Source: Microvirga lenta (GTDB lineage: Bacteria > Pseudomonadota > Alphaproteobacteria > Rhizobiales > Beijerinckiaceae). Taken from it: DNA of 64,000 bases. Below the pieces are notes generated by a model, which made no database searches, was not told the DNA's origin, and saw only the letters and a program-made list of their open reading frames with translations. The stretch is from contig NZ_JAJBBR010000008.1 of assembly GCF_020532555.1 (NCBI RefSeq), positions 358,411 to 422,410 of the forward strand, given 5' to 3'. Positions 43,423 through 53,562 of the stretch are shown one piece after another (position 1 is the first letter of the stretch; the number at the start of each line of letters is the position of its first letter). The translations under genes were made by a program, and so were the position numbers.

Positions 43423-45501
43423 ATGGATATCACCAGCAATCCCACAGAAAGGATCGGCCGAAATCCTAGTCTCAGTGTGATTATCGGCATTCGCAACTGG
43501 GGACTGGACAGACTGGAAGTCGCCATCCGATCGCACCGATCGTCCAATACTGAAGATTTAGAGATCGTCATCTCGGATTACGGCTCCGACAACAGCTCTG
43601 CCGTTCGAAAAATCGCAGAGCGGTTCGGCTGCGGCTATGTTTATACCGACGCAGATGTCTGGAGTCGCTCCGCTGCCTTGAACGCTGGCATCAGGATTGC
43701 GTCCAGCCAGAACATTTTGACGACGGACGGCGACATCATCTTCTCACCGAGATCGCACGAGGTCCTGCTTAGCAATCTTTCTCGCATGCCGGATTCCGTG
43801 CAGATCATCCAGTGCCGGGACCTACCGGAGGGTTATGGCGCAGAGGGCCTTTCCTCCTTCGACTGGGACGAACTCTGCAGCGTATCCTCCATCCGCCCCC
43901 GATGGGGCATGGGAGGTTCCGCGACCTTTACCAGGGCTCTTTTCTCGCGGCTTCATGGCTTTGAGGAGCGGATGACCGTGTGGGGCGGCGAGGACAACGA
44001 CTTCGTGCAGCGTGCACGCCGATCCGGCGCTCTGCTGAACTGGGTCGAGGATCCCGCGGCGCAGATTTACCACATTTGGCATGCTCCGGACTCCCGGGGA
44101 GCCTCCCCTGCGGGAGCAAAGACCATCGAGCAGAACAAGAAAATTCTGCAGAACGATCACACTATCGTCAGAAATCTGTCGCGCTCCTACAGAGGCTCGG
44201 CACCGTTCGTTCCAACGGTCTCCATTGTCATCCCCATTGGAGAGCGCCCGGGTTCGCTCCGTGAATCGCTTTCAAGCTGCCTTCGTCAGACGTTCCAGGA
44301 TTTCGAGCTTCTCGTCGTCAGCGATGGATCTGGCGAAGGGCTGAGACCCATATTGAACGCTTTCGACGACAAGCGCATCAGGCTGCTGGAGCTCGGCGAG
44401 AGCCGAGGACCGGGCTTCGCCAGGAACTGCGCGACCGCATTGGCGCAGGGGGAGTTCATCACGATCCACAGCGACGAGGACATCATGCTCCCTCGCCGGC
44501 TGGAGCGGCAGCTTGCCGCAATCATCGACGACTGCGCCGGCTCCTATGGAGGGTCGATCGGGTTCGACGACCAGACCGGCGCATTGACGCTCAACCCGGG
44601 CCGCAGGGCCTTCGACTGCGCGTCCATGATGTTCGGCAGGACACCCAGTCACACGAGCTTTCTCGTCAGACGCCGGGTGCTCGAACACTACCGCTACAAT
44701 GAGAATTTCCTAGTCGATTCCGAGTATCACCTTCTGAACAGGATCGCGCGCGCAGGCATCCGGCTCACTCATTGCGGCCACTACGTCGTCTTTCGCCGCA
44801 TTCATGCGAACGATCCGGCAGGAACCTACCTTTCGGCTCAGAAGCCGACTGCGGGGATCAGCAAGGCCATGGCTCGCAGCACCGTCTCGGCCGACCGGGA
44901 TCACCAACTCGGGAAGGCGTCGCGCGCGAATCCGCAGGCCGAGATGGACCTTTCGGAGGTCATCGACGCGATCCGCCATCTGCCGCCGCGGCTCCTGGCG
45001 AAAAGCATGCGGCTGGAATTCATGGTGCCCCTACCGGGGAGCAGCGACACCTTCAAGTTCCTTGCCTCAGCACTGGCGTCTCACCGGAGCATTACCTTCG
45101 AGTTCGATTCTGAGGGATCACGCGGCATTGTCGCCGTAACAATTCCTCTCGATGATGCGTCCTCCTCCCAGGACGACATCGCCTCACGCTTCGCCCGGAT
45201 TGGGACCATCGCCAGCGCGGATGAAGTCGTACTCCCCCTCGCCTATCCCAATCTCCCCATCCTCGAGCACGATCTTCTGAGCGGGCCCGACCGAAAGGGT
45301 GAGACGCTCGGCGTTGGCCGCGACATCGAAGGGATTCTTCGCGTTATCGGGAAGCATTGCGGTCGCTGCGTCCTTTCCACTGGCGAGGATGATGGATACC
45401 GGCTCGATCTTCCTCCCCTGGGCCCGGCCACCGGCACTCTCGTACGGGCGAAGCTGGGAGGTTTTCTCACCAACGGCCGCCGCGTCGACGCAGAGGTTTG
45501 A
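43423..45501 (+). CDS. Tandem family-2 glycosyltransferase (two GT domains)
   Basis: A 692-residue cytoplasmic glycosyltransferase. The first GT-A domain (about residues 15-230; [43 protein letters not shown]) is of the galactosyltransferase-like type. The second (about residues 265-470; [56 protein letters not shown]) is a second GT2. The C-terminal about 200 residues are of unknown fold. Two domains suggest two successive sugar transfers. It is followed at once by an unknown gene whose GTG lies one base after its stop codon. Confidence 0.85.
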   Translation: MDITSNPTERIGRNPSLSVIIGIRNWGLDRLEVAIRSHRSSNTEDLEIVISDYGSDNSSAVRKIAERFGCGYVYTDADVWSRSAALNAGIRIASSQNILTTDGDIIFSPRSHEVLLSNLSRMPDSVQIIQCRDLPEGYGAEGLSSFDWDELCSVSSIRPRWGMGGSATFTRALFSRLHGFEERMTVWGGEDNDFVQRARRSGALLNWVEDPAAQIYHIWHAPDSRGASPAGAKTIEQNKKILQNDHTIVRNLSRSYRGSAPFVPTVSIVIPIGERPGSLRESLSSCLRQTFQDFELLVVSDGSGEGLRPILNAFDDKRIRLLELGESRGPGFARNCATALAQGEFITIHSDEDIMLPRRLERQLAAIIDDCAGSYGGSIGFDDQTGALTLNPGRRAFDCASMMFGRTPSHTSFLVRRRVLEHYRYNENFLVDSEYHLLNRIARAGIRLTHCGHYVVFRRIHANDPAGTYLSAQKPTAGISKAMARSTVSADRDHQLGKASRANPQAEMDLSEVIDAIRHLPPRLLAKSMRLEFMVPLPGSSDTFKFLASALASHRSITFEFDSEGSRGIVAVTIPLDDASSSQDDIASRFARIGTIASADEVVLPLAYPNLPILEHDLLSGPDRKGETLGVGRDIEGILRVIGKHCGRCVLSTGEDDGYRLDLPPLGPATGTLVRAKLGGFLTNGRRVDAEV

Positions 45502-45502
45502 A

Positions 45503-46447
45503 GTGAAGACAGAAACTGTCATCGAGTCCTCCGAGCGAACTACCACGGTCCGGTACACGCCCGAAAACTATGATGCCTATCCGCCTGCGGCGATGGCCTG
45601 GGTGGATGGACGGGTCATCGAGCGCAACAGGGACCGGGAGGCGGCAGCTCATGCGCTCCTTCTGTTTCCGTTCGTGTCGGGTCGCCTCTGCCCGGCCCGC
45701 GGCTGCGGTGTCGATGTGGCCAAACCCCTGCGCGAACTTTTCCTGCCGAGAAACGTGCTCATCGAAGGCGTCGAGATGGCGCCCGCCCGCATTCCGACCG
45801 GGACGCGGACTGCCATCGTGTGCGACGGGTCCTACCGGTCGGCGGCGTTGCTGAAGACTCGAAAGGCGGATCTCTCATTCAGGCTGAGCGAGAGCGCCTA
45901 TACGACGTTGATTGGACCACGCAACGTGGTGGTCGCCTCCAACTTCGGCGTTTTTGCGAACCAAGAAGGCCAACTTAACATCCTTGTGCCGGCGATCGCC
46001 GCTGCGCTGCTGTTTTGCGAGGACCTCGGCATCGTTCGCCTCGTTCTGCCGGTCCATGACCTAACGGCTGAGGAAGCGGAACTGCTCGGGCGGCTTTCAG
46101 CGCTCTTGGCGTCTGTGAACATCTCTGTCGAAACTCCTCTTCTGGGCATGGATTTCGCGGCTCTGTCCAGGAGCCTGCCGGACCTGTCCGGGCTCGAAAT
46201 ATTCCTTGCCGAACGACACGAGCACATCACCTGCGTCGAAGATCTCCCCGATTTCTGGCTCGCGCAGCTGCTGCTGGCGCAAGCCTCGGGCGACAGGACA
46301 GCGACCACCCAGGCTCGCGACCGAGTAAAAATCCTCCTGCGGCGTGGCTGCAGGCTCTCCGCCGGTGAACAGGACCTGCTCTCGTCCGCCCAGAGCGCCT
46401 CCAACGGGCAGGTCATTGCTCAACCTGACATGAAGAGCACGACGTGA
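45503..46447 (+). CDS. Unknown protein in the polysaccharide locus
   Basis: A 314-residue soluble protein I do not recognise. The GTG at 45503 is supported by AGAGG at 45492-45496 and by its position directly after the glycosyltransferase stop. It contains PRNVLIEGVEMAPARIPTGTRTAIVCDGSY and GPRNVVVASNFGVFANQEGQLNI, suggesting alpha/beta domains, and two cysteines in RLCPARGCGVDV. It overlaps the next gene by four bases (GTGA at 46444-46447). The tight coupling implies a role in building the same glycan; a modifying enzyme or assembly factor is possible. Confidence 0.65.
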   Translation: MKTETVIESSERTTTVRYTPENYDAYPPAAMAWVDGRVIERNRDREAAAHALLLFPFVSGRLCPARGCGVDVAKPLRELFLPRNVLIEGVEMAPARIPTGTRTAIVCDGSYRSAALLKTRKADLSFRLSESAYTTLIGPRNVVVASNFGVFANQEGQLNILVPAIAAALLFCEDLGIVRLVLPVHDLTAEEAELLGRLSALLASVNISVETPLLGMDFAALSRSLPDLSGLEIFLAERHEHITCVEDLPDFWLAQLLLAQASGDRTATTQARDRVKILLRRGCRLSAGEQDLLSSAQSASNGQVIAQPDMKSTT

Positions 46448-47187
46448 CCATATTAAGAGCGATCAAGAACCTCATTCCATTGTCGGCCCGTCGTTCTCTG
46501 AAGGAGCGGCTTCCTACGCAGTTGGTCGGCCTGATCGCGACCGCGCCGGCACGCGGAGCGTCGAGCGCGCAGACCAAGGCAAGCAAAAGCAAACCCATCG
46601 CCGAGAAGCCGCAGTGCCCGATCTGCGGCACTCCCTTTCCTCCTCCGGACGAGCAGACGACCACATGCGCCGGGTGCGGATCCGCTCCGCATCACCGTCG
46701 GCTGGCGCTGGCTGCCTATGCCTGCGAGCCGCTGCCAAATCGACGCGTCCTGGCGCTCGGCTCCGACCCTCTTCTGAAAACCATCTTTGATGGAATGGAC
46801 GGCATCCATTTTGCGGAGGATCTCTCCGAGGTCCCGCCCGAGCTTCACGGCCGGGTCGATCTCTGCGTCCATTCAGGCTTTCTCCGGAATGACGACCCAA
46901 GGCCTGAGAAGGCCCTGAAAAGCATCGATGCCCTGCTATCACCCGGCGGCCGACAGGTCTTTGCGCTCGGCGCTGTGGCGGGCAGCTGGCGCAAGCTCAA
47001 ATGGCGGCAAGATGAAGAGGCTTTAGTCCAATGGCTGCGCCGAAAAGGTTGGCTGGAGCCTTTGCCATTCGAGCCGATGAGCTTCTATGGCGCGAACGCA
47101 GCTGCGACATTCGGCTACGAGAGCCCCGATCATAATACCTCCGAGGCCGTCGTCATTCTGCTGAAAACCTCGACGAAGGTCGGCTGA
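46444..47187 (+). CDS. Zinc-ribbon methyltransferase-like protein
   Basis: A 247-residue protein. A short conserved N-terminus (ILRAIKNLIPLSARRSLKERLP) and a linker are followed by a four-cysteine zinc ribbon (CPICGTPFPP, then CAGCGSAPHHRR). A Rossmann-like part follows, with features of a degenerate SAM methyltransferase (RRVLALGSDPLLKTIF, VDLCVHSGFLRND, PEKALKSIDALLSPGGRQVFALG). The first glycine-rich SAM motif is poorly preserved. It is co-translated with the unknown gene upstream. A sugar-methylating or regulatory role is plausible but unproven. The start is GTG at 46444. Confidence 0.7.
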   Translation: MTILRAIKNLIPLSARRSLKERLPTQLVGLIATAPARGASSAQTKASKSKPIAEKPQCPICGTPFPPPDEQTTTCAGCGSAPHHRRLALAAYACEPLPNRRVLALGSDPLLKTIFDGMDGIHFAEDLSEVPPELHGRVDLCVHSGFLRNDDPRPEKALKSIDALLSPGGRQVFALGAVAGSWRKLKWRQDEEALVQWLRRKGWLEPLPFEPMSFYGANAAATFGYESPDHNTSEAVVILLKTSTKVG

Positions 47188-47410
47188 AATACGCCCGACC
47201 AGCAGTTTCTCCCTGGGTAAATGTCCAGGCGGGTTCGGGAGAGCCCGTCCCGATCCTCCAGCCTCATGCGGCGGTGGGTCCGTCACCGCCGTTCCATGCG
47301 TCCGCACGCCCCTTGCGTATCCCTGTAACCGATCTATAGCTTCGTCCCACGTACTGGGTCCAAGATTGGGTCCTGGTCATTCGCCACATCCTGGAACCTG
47401 ATCCTAAGCC

Positions 47411-49327
47411 ATGACGGTCGCACGAACCATCAAGCACATCGTTCCGGCCGATGCTCGGACACTCATCAAGAAGAACTTTCCCGGATCGGTCGAGAAGGTT
47501 GCGTTCGGCTTGGATTCGATTCCTCTCTTCCTGAACGGCAGGGCATGGAAGCGGCTCCTGCAGCCCAACCCCAACCAGCGACTGCATCCCCTGGGGTCCA
47601 AATTGTGGTCCGGTTTCGGGGAGCGGGCCTCCGGCGAGATCGAGTTGTCCAAGCTCTCAGCCCAGCGCGACCGCAAGGTGCTGGCCGCCGCGGCCTGGTC
47701 GCTCGCCAAGTGGTACGCCTACAACCGGGACTACGGCCGAGCCCTCGAGAACCTCGTTCTCATGACGACGGCGATCCCCAGGATGCGGCGGAATGTCTAC
47801 ACCCAACTCATGGTGGTCGAGTGCCTGCTCCGGCTCGACCGGCTGGACGAGGCCCAGGAATGGCTGGAATGGGCCTCGCGCGGCACCGAGACCAGAGCGG
47901 AATTCTACTTCTCGGCCGCCAATATAGCTTATGCGCTCGCAAGCCGGGCGGGCTCCCTGACCACCGCCGACGCCGAGCGCCTGGCATGGCTGAACCGGGT
48001 CTACGAGGAGGGGGGCTTCTCCAAGATCGAGAAACGGGACCCGGATGCTCCCTTAAGCCTCGACAACCTCAAGGTCGCCAATCCTCGCTCGGTCGAGGCG
48101 ACGACGAAGCTGAGCGTCCTGATGCCCGCCTATAACTGCGCGGACACCCTGCCGATCGCTCTGACCAGCATTCTCGACCAGACCTGGCGCAATCTGGAAG
48201 TGCTCGTCGTGGACGACAGGAGCCCGGATGAGACCTGGCAGGTCATCCAGCGCTTCGCCGAGCGCGACAACCGCATCATTCCCTTGCGTCACGAACGCAA
48301 CGGCGGCGCCTATGCGGCCAGGAACACCGCCCTCGCGCATGCGACGGGCGACTTCGTGACCGTTCACGATGCGGACGACTGGTCGCATCCCGAAAAATTC
48401 GCGGCGCAGATGCTCCATGCGCTCTCGCAGCCCGACGGCATCAGCACGACGATCGGCGTCCGCGTCTCGATGGATCTTCGCTTCGACGTAAAGGCCAATA
48501 TGGCCGGGATGCTGATGGAGAACACCTCGTCACTTCTGGTGAAGCGGCAGGTCATGGCCGATCTCGGCGGCTGGGACGTGACCCGGCTGGGGGCGGATTC
48601 CGAGTTCTACGAGCGTATCAAGGTCAAGCACGGTCTTGCGACGAACAAGCTCTTCCCGGCCACGCCCCTGACCCTCATCCTGTTCAGCGGCTCCTCGCTG
48701 ACGCAGACCAAGGCGGCTGGGATCGCGACCGTGAACTACGGCGCGCGCCGGCAGTACAAGGAGGCCTACCGCTTCTGGCACGCCACGGAAATGGCCAAGC
48801 CCGAGCCCGATCTGCGCATGACCCCGGAGCGGCGCTTCCCGGCCCCCCGTATCGTTCTCGGACAGAAAGAGCCGATCCAGGACATCGACGTGGTCGTCGT
48901 CGGGAACTTCGCCGATGCGGCGCGGCCTTTCGAGCGGGACGTCGCGCACTGGGAGCGCCTCGTGGAAGGAGGCCTGAAGCTCGGCCTCGTCCACTGGCCA
49001 ACCTACCGGCGCGCAGAGGCCAACATCGTAGCTCCGATCCGCTCCGCGATCGCCACGGGCCTCATCGAAAACATCGTTCCGGGAGAGAGCGTGTCGTGCC
49101 GGGCCGCGGTTCTCCTGGATCCAGCGCTTCTCGCCGATCCTCCTGCCCCGCTTCCGGTCATCTCCGCCGAGCGCCTCTACGTGATGGCCGCCGCCACGCT
49201 TTCGGCGCAGCAGGAGGCGGATGCGCAGGGCTTCTTCGGCTGTGTTCCCCTCATGATCGGCGAGGATGACATCACGTCCGCGCTGAATGGGCTCGACAGC
49301 GCCGTTATGACAGCGCCGTCTGCGTGA
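47411..49327 (+). CDS. Family-2 glycosyltransferase with N-terminal helical domain
   Basis: A 638-residue protein. An N-terminal segment (VARTIKHIVPADARTLIKKNFP) resembles that of the gene before it. A TPR-like helical domain follows at about residues 60-200 (DYGRALENLVLMTTAIPR; RLDEAQEWLEWASRG). The GT2 domain is at about residues 232-440 (LSVLMPAYNCADTLPIALTSILDQTWRNLEVLVVDDRSPDETW; VHDADDWSHPEKFAAQ). The last 200 residues have no family. The DADDW sequence is the metal/nucleotide site. It probably transfers a sugar in the cytoplasm during repeat-unit assembly. ATG at 47411. Confidence 0.85.
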   Translation: MTVARTIKHIVPADARTLIKKNFPGSVEKVAFGLDSIPLFLNGRAWKRLLQPNPNQRLHPLGSKLWSGFGERASGEIELSKLSAQRDRKVLAAAAWSLAKWYAYNRDYGRALENLVLMTTAIPRMRRNVYTQLMVVECLLRLDRLDEAQEWLEWASRGTETRAEFYFSAANIAYALASRAGSLTTADAERLAWLNRVYEEGGFSKIEKRDPDAPLSLDNLKVANPRSVEATTKLSVLMPAYNCADTLPIALTSILDQTWRNLEVLVVDDRSPDETWQVIQRFAERDNRIIPLRHERNGGAYAARNTALAHATGDFVTVHDADDWSHPEKFAAQMLHALSQPDGISTTIGVRVSMDLRFDVKANMAGMLMENTSSLLVKRQVMADLGGWDVTRLGADSEFYERIKVKHGLATNKLFPATPLTLILFSGSSLTQTKAAGIATVNYGARRQYKEAYRFWHATEMAKPEPDLRMTPERRFPAPRIVLGQKEPIQDIDVVVVGNFADAARPFERDVAHWERLVEGGLKLGLVHWPTYRRAEANIVAPIRSAIATGLIENIVPGESVSCRAAVLLDPALLADPPAPLPVISAERLYVMAAATLSAQQEADAQGFFGCVPLMIGEDDITSALNGLDSAVMTAPSA

Positions 49328-49394
49328 CGGCGCCATGCACTCGCATGCGCCTGTAGGCCCTTTATAAGATCCTCGCGTTTCGCTCCGAATGCCT

Positions 49395-50978
49395 TCAGCT
49401 TGCGAGGGCCGGCGCGGGCAGCAGATTGTCTGGAACGGGGAACGGGCGCCTCTCCAGAGGAAAGGGCATGTAGAGCCTGTCCGCGGTTTCGTGCCAGAGG
49501 CCGAACGCCCGGCGATAGGCACTTCGTGTTGGGCTGAAGAGGCCCATGTCGCTGTCGATCTGGAAGACGCCGCCGCCGGAGAGGCTCGTTTCCGACCAGC
49601 TGACAAAGGACAGGAGCTTGTCGATCCTGCGGATGCTGTCGCGCCCGAAGGCACGCTCCATCCTGAGATGGAACTCCCCATCGCCGGCGGCGCGCACCGA
49701 ATCGTACCAGCCGATCCTGTCCATGACGGGTTTGCGCCGGAACATCAGCGACGACGCATCCGGCCGGAAATAGCCATTGAGCGCCCGGAACCCGCGTTCA
49801 GGCGAGCAGCGAACGTGTTCGACCCAAGTGGCGACAATGGATCGATCCCGCTGCAGCTCGGCGACCGCCGTTGCGATTTTCTGCGGGTGCGCCCAGTCGT
49901 CGGCATCCTGGTTGGTGACGAACTCCCCTGCCGCCGCTGCAAGGCCGACGTTCCTCGCCACGAAGGCGCCGGAATTCCGGTCGAGGGAGATCAGGCGAAA
50001 TCGTGAATCGTCCCAGCTCAGCCGCTCAACGATACGGGCCGTTTCATCACTACTCGCATCATTGACAACGATGATCTCAAGATCCCGATAGGTCTGGTTG
50101 CGCAATGATTCTAGGGCGTATGGCAGCGTATGCGCGCTGTTGTAGGCCGGCATCAGGATTGACACGAGTGGCCCATGAACAGGAGCACCCACGCATGAGA
50201 TAGGCGCTAGATTCTCGCAGGCGAACGCAGCATTCTCTTCCTTGAGGCGCACCGGATCGACTCCCTGCCCAGCAAGGATCCTGTTTACTGCGGCGAGCTG
50301 AAGATCGTAGCGACCATCCCAGAATTGAGTCTGCGCATCGAAGATATCGAGCTTCATCCTGCTCCGGACATCGGCGGCCTCGTTCCGGAGCGCGCGTTCA
50401 AGTGCAAGAGACGCATCCGCCATATTCGCTCCACGAAACTGGTGCGCACATTTGAGAGCAGCATCGAACTGGTTTGCTGCGATCCGCGATGCATGGGTGA
50501 CGATACGTGCGACGGCAATTTGGCTGACCTCAGGGCTGATGGACGCCGCGAATGGATAGACTCTGCATAGGAAGCCGGATGCGTCGGCGCTATCCGGCTC
50601 CTTCAAGACGTCCTCGATCATCCTTGCGGCCGCTGCTGGGCGTTTCAGATTGGCGGACGCCAGCAGATAGAGCTGCCGACACGTATAGTCCCTTCTATAC
50701 TCGACCGGCATTACCTCATAGGTGGAGCACACCTCCTCAAACCGATGGGCCGTGAAGTAGCAGTTGAGCAACATCTTCCAGGCACGGGTCCGCTTCGCAT
50801 CGATACGGTCCAGAAGAGCGGCGGCGGCATTGAAATTGCCAGTTTCGATCAACTGTCCGGCCCGCCCCAGGGCCGCCGTCTGCCGGTCGAAGGACACAGC
50901 CCTGAGCCAGAAGACGGCTCGCCGGAGCGTAGCGTTCGCCTTCAGCCGGGAAACTGTTGTTCCAAGAAGACGCTTCAT
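49395..50978 (-). CDS. Family-2 glycosyltransferase with N-terminal helical repeats
   Basis: A 527-residue protein with the same plan as the 47411 gene. A short basic N-terminus (KRLLGTTVSRLKANATLRRAV) is followed by helical repeats (about residues 45-230) and a GT2 domain at about residues 270-470 (VSILMPAYNSAHTLPYALESLRNQTYRDLEIIVVNDASSDETA; NQDADDWAHPQK). The ATG at 50978 follows GAGGTG. The two paralogues face each other tail to tail, about 65 bases apart. Acceptor and donor sugars are not determinable. Confidence 0.85.
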   Translation of the reverse strand: MKRLLGTTVSRLKANATLRRAVFWLRAVSFDRQTAALGRAGQLIETGNFNAAAALLDRIDAKRTRAWKMLLNCYFTAHRFEEVCSTYEVMPVEYRRDYTCRQLYLLASANLKRPAAAARMIEDVLKEPDSADASGFLCRVYPFAASISPEVSQIAVARIVTHASRIAANQFDAALKCAHQFRGANMADASLALERALRNEAADVRSRMKLDIFDAQTQFWDGRYDLQLAAVNRILAGQGVDPVRLKEENAAFACENLAPISCVGAPVHGPLVSILMPAYNSAHTLPYALESLRNQTYRDLEIIVVNDASSDETARIVERLSWDDSRFRLISLDRNSGAFVARNVGLAAAAGEFVTNQDADDWAHPQKIATAVAELQRDRSIVATWVEHVRCSPERGFRALNGYFRPDASSLMFRRKPVMDRIGWYDSVRAAGDGEFHLRMERAFGRDSIRRIDKLLSFVSWSETSLSGGGVFQIDSDMGLFSPTRSAYRRAFGLWHETADRLYMPFPLERRPFPVPDNLLPAPALAS

Positions 50979-51019
50979 GCAGGAACACCTCACGCCAGCC
51001 GGTGGAGCCGCCTACAACC

Positions 51020-51577
51020 TCATTGGAAATAGGTCGGCAACTCTGACAGTTTCGGCTGCCGCCGGTCCTTGTCGGAAAGAATTGCGTCAGTCGGACCGAC
51101 GGGCCATGCTATGCCGAGGTCCGGATCATCCCAGGCCAGACCGTGGTCGTGGTCGACGGAGTAGTAGGCGGATACTTTGTACAGCACTTCAGTGTTCGGC
51201 TCGAGGGTGCAGAACCCGTGAGCGAACCCGACCGGCACAAGGATCTGGCATCCGTTCTCGGCAGACAGCTCGGCCGTGACGTGCCTTCCGTAAGTAGGGG
51301 ACGAGCGCCGCAGGTCGACCGCGACATCGAGGATCCTGCCGCGCACAACCCGAATGAGCTTGACTTGTGCAAACGGACCACTTTGGAAATGTAGGCCCCG
51401 CACGGTTCCAACCATCGCAGACAGAGAGTGATTGTCCTGGACAAACTCCTCGGCGATTCCAGTCTCCGTGAACCGCTGGCGGTTGTAAGTTTCTGAAAAG
51501 AAGCCCCGGCTATCGCCAACGCGCCTTGGCGTCACGATCTTCACATCCGGGATCGCTGTCGGCTCTACGCTCAACAC
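51020..51577 (-). CDS. rfbC: dTDP-4-dehydrorhamnose 3,5-epimerase
   Basis: A 185-residue cupin-fold epimerase acting between RfbB and RfbD. Landmarks are EPTAIPDVKIVTPRRVGDSRGFFSETYN, QDNHSLS, GTVRGLHFQ (with the catalytic His), and VPVGFAHGFCTLEPNTEVLYKV. The GTG at 51577 is chosen because GAGG lies eight bases upstream and the family N-terminus begins there. The frame reaches 51730, but that part overlaps the neighbouring glycosyltransferase end and has no similarity. It is separated from rfbABD by about 8 kb of glycosyltransferase genes. Confidence 0.92.
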   Translation of the reverse strand: MLSVEPTAIPDVKIVTPRRVGDSRGFFSETYNRQRFTETGIAEEFVQDNHSLSAMVGTVRGLHFQSGPFAQVKLIRVVRGRILDVAVDLRRSSPTYGRHVTAELSAENGCQILVPVGFAHGFCTLEPNTEVLYKVSAYYSVDHDHGLAWDDPDLGIAWPVGPTDAILSDKDRRQPKLSELPTYFQ

Positions 51578-51666
51578 CTTTGGCACCTCATTGAACTTCA
51601 CGCTTAGGCTCGGGTACAGCAGTTCGTCCCGGGAGCGGAAAGCCGCATTCAGATTCTTGCAGCATG

Positions 51667-53562
51667 TTATCGAACGCCTGAACTTTTGGATGCGCTGTGC
51701 CGTGCTGTTCGCGCGGCCTTGAAATAACATGCCGCCTCCGTGCGCATGCGCTCGAGAAGCGGATGCTCCTCCACCTGGCGGTAGGCGCTCAGAATCGCCT
51801 CCGTACCATACAGATCCCGCAACCGTTTCCAGGCCTCGGCCATATGGACGACGCGCTTCTCCTCGTCAATGCTGCGGGATTTGCGGTGGAACACGAAAGT
51901 ATGGGTCGCGACCGCGAACTCGAAGCCGGCCGCGAGAGCCCGGAAGCAGTAGTCGTTCTCCTCCCCGTAGAAGCGATGGAAGTTCACGTCGTCGAACAAC
52001 CCGATGCGGTCGATGACCTCCTTCTTCATGCCGAAGCAGAAGCCGTGCACGAGCGGCACGCGCGGCAGGAGGTCCGCGAAGCTCCAACCCTCGCAGGCGA
52101 GGTCGAGATCGACGAGGCCAAGCCCCTTGGGCAGTTCGTTGATGGCGGTGTTCCGGCGGCTGCTCTTGATGTGAGGGATCGATTGAGCGCCTGCTGCATT
52201 CGAGAGCGGCCCGACAATGCCGATCCGGTCGCTCCGGTTTGCGGCGTCGAGCATCTTCAGGGCCCAGTTCGGACACACGATCGTGTCGCTGTTCAGGAGG
52301 ATCCGGAAGCCGGCGCTCCCGGCTTGAAGGCCCCAGTTGGCCGAGCCCGTATAACCGAGATTCTCCTCGTTCTCGATCAGGGTCGCCTGCTCCTCGCTTC
52401 CCGCAAACCGGCGCAGATAGGCAGTCGTCTCCTCATCGGACCGGTCGTTGACGATGATGATCCGATGTCCGGGCAGCAGATTTTCCCGGACCGACTCCAG
52501 GCAGAGGCGAACATCCTCCAGGGCGTTGTGGACGCAGACGACGATATCGACCGGAATGCCGGCCACCGCTCGCAGACGCTCGTCCTTGACGGTCGCAAAG
52601 GAAGGACCGCCATCGGGGCTCATCTTGGAGCCGAGCTGCAGGAGCACCTCGGGTACGATCAGGGCGCGTGCATTGACATGACGAAAATAGCGGAAGTCGT
52701 CATGATCCCGTACCGACTGGCCTTGCGGCAGGAGAGGCACGATCTTGAGATCCGGACGCTGGTGCGTGACCCAGGCCAGGCCGAGCTGGTCACGACGGCT
52801 GAACCCCTCGATTTGCTGCCACCACAGATCGAGCGCCGCGGCCGCTTCCGGGCGCTGCAGCCGAACCACCATGAAGCCGGTCTCGAAAATGGGCTGCTTC
52901 GGCGGCAGGCCGTTCTGCCGGTAGTGCGCGACCTGCCGGTCGATGGCCGCCGCGCTGTCCTTCTTGAGCTGCTTGCAGGCTTCCGCTTCCTCGTAGAAGC
53001 AGTCCCGATGCGGATGCGACACCAGCCCCAGATGCCCATTGGCCCGACCGACCATGTCGATATATCGCCGGACGTCGCCTTTCAGGATGATGTTCGCGTC
53101 CAGCCACACGGCGATTTCGTGATCCGGGAATAGCTCATGAGGATGTGTCTTTACCCACCGGGCCACGCGGGTGGGGTCGGGATGATAATAGGGCACGGAG
53201 CGCATCTGCCACACGCCGTAATCATGGCGCGGCTCGTCGGTGAAGCAGACGTAATCGATGCCGGGATCGATGATGTCCGGAAGCAGCAGATTGTCGTATT
53301 TGCCGAAGATGGCGGTGTAGAAGATGATCTTTCGTCCACCCTCGCCTCGCGCCTCGCGATGCGCCGCGATCATTCGGGCGATGTCCGGGTCGACCTGCCA
53401 GCGGCTGTCGGTCAGGAAGGCGGCGACTTGTTTTGGGAGTCTTGCCAGCAGGGCGTCCCTCGTGCTGTTGATCGCCTGTCGCCCGAAGGCGGCCAAACGC
53501 GGAACGCGGTGGGCTAGGGCGCGCAGAGGGCTCGTCACCTTATGGGAAAGGGAACTTCGCAT
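51667..53562 (-). CDS. Bidomain glycosyltransferase (DUF616/TOD1-like plus GT2)
   Basis: A 631-residue protein. Residues about 75-300 form a DUF616/TOD1-MUCI70-like domain (KIIFYTAIFGKYDNLLLPD; YVCFTDEP; KTHPHELFPDHEIAVWLDANI), related to glycosyltransferases first described in plants. Residues about 340-590 form a GT2 domain (VDIVVCVHNALEDVRLCLESVRENLLPGHRIIIVNDRSDEETTAYL; GEENDYCFRALAAGF). A short basic N-terminus precedes both. It probably adds two residues or binds donor and acceptor separately. It lies immediately upstream of rfbC on the same strand. Confidence 0.85.
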   Translation of the reverse strand: MRSSLSHKVTSPLRALAHRVPRLAAFGRQAINSTRDALLARLPKQVAAFLTDSRWQVDPDIARMIAAHREARGEGGRKIIFYTAIFGKYDNLLLPDIIDPGIDYVCFTDEPRHDYGVWQMRSVPYYHPDPTRVARWVKTHPHELFPDHEIAVWLDANIILKGDVRRYIDMVGRANGHLGLVSHPHRDCFYEEAEACKQLKKDSAAAIDRQVAHYRQNGLPPKQPIFETGFMVVRLQRPEAAAALDLWWQQIEGFSRRDQLGLAWVTHQRPDLKIVPLLPQGQSVRDHDDFRYFRHVNARALIVPEVLLQLGSKMSPDGGPSFATVKDERLRAVAGIPVDIVVCVHNALEDVRLCLESVRENLLPGHRIIIVNDRSDEETTAYLRRFAGSEEQATLIENEENLGYTGSANWGLQAGSAGFRILLNSDTIVCPNWALKMLDAANRSDRIGIVGPLSNAAGAQSIPHIKSSRRNTAINELPKGLGLVDLDLACEGWSFADLLPRVPLVHGFCFGMKKEVIDRIGLFDDVNFHRFYGEENDYCFRALAAGFEFAVATHTFVFHRKSRSIDEEKRVVHMAEAWKRLRDLYGTEAILSAYRQVEEHPLLERMRTEAACYFKAARTARHSASKSSGVR

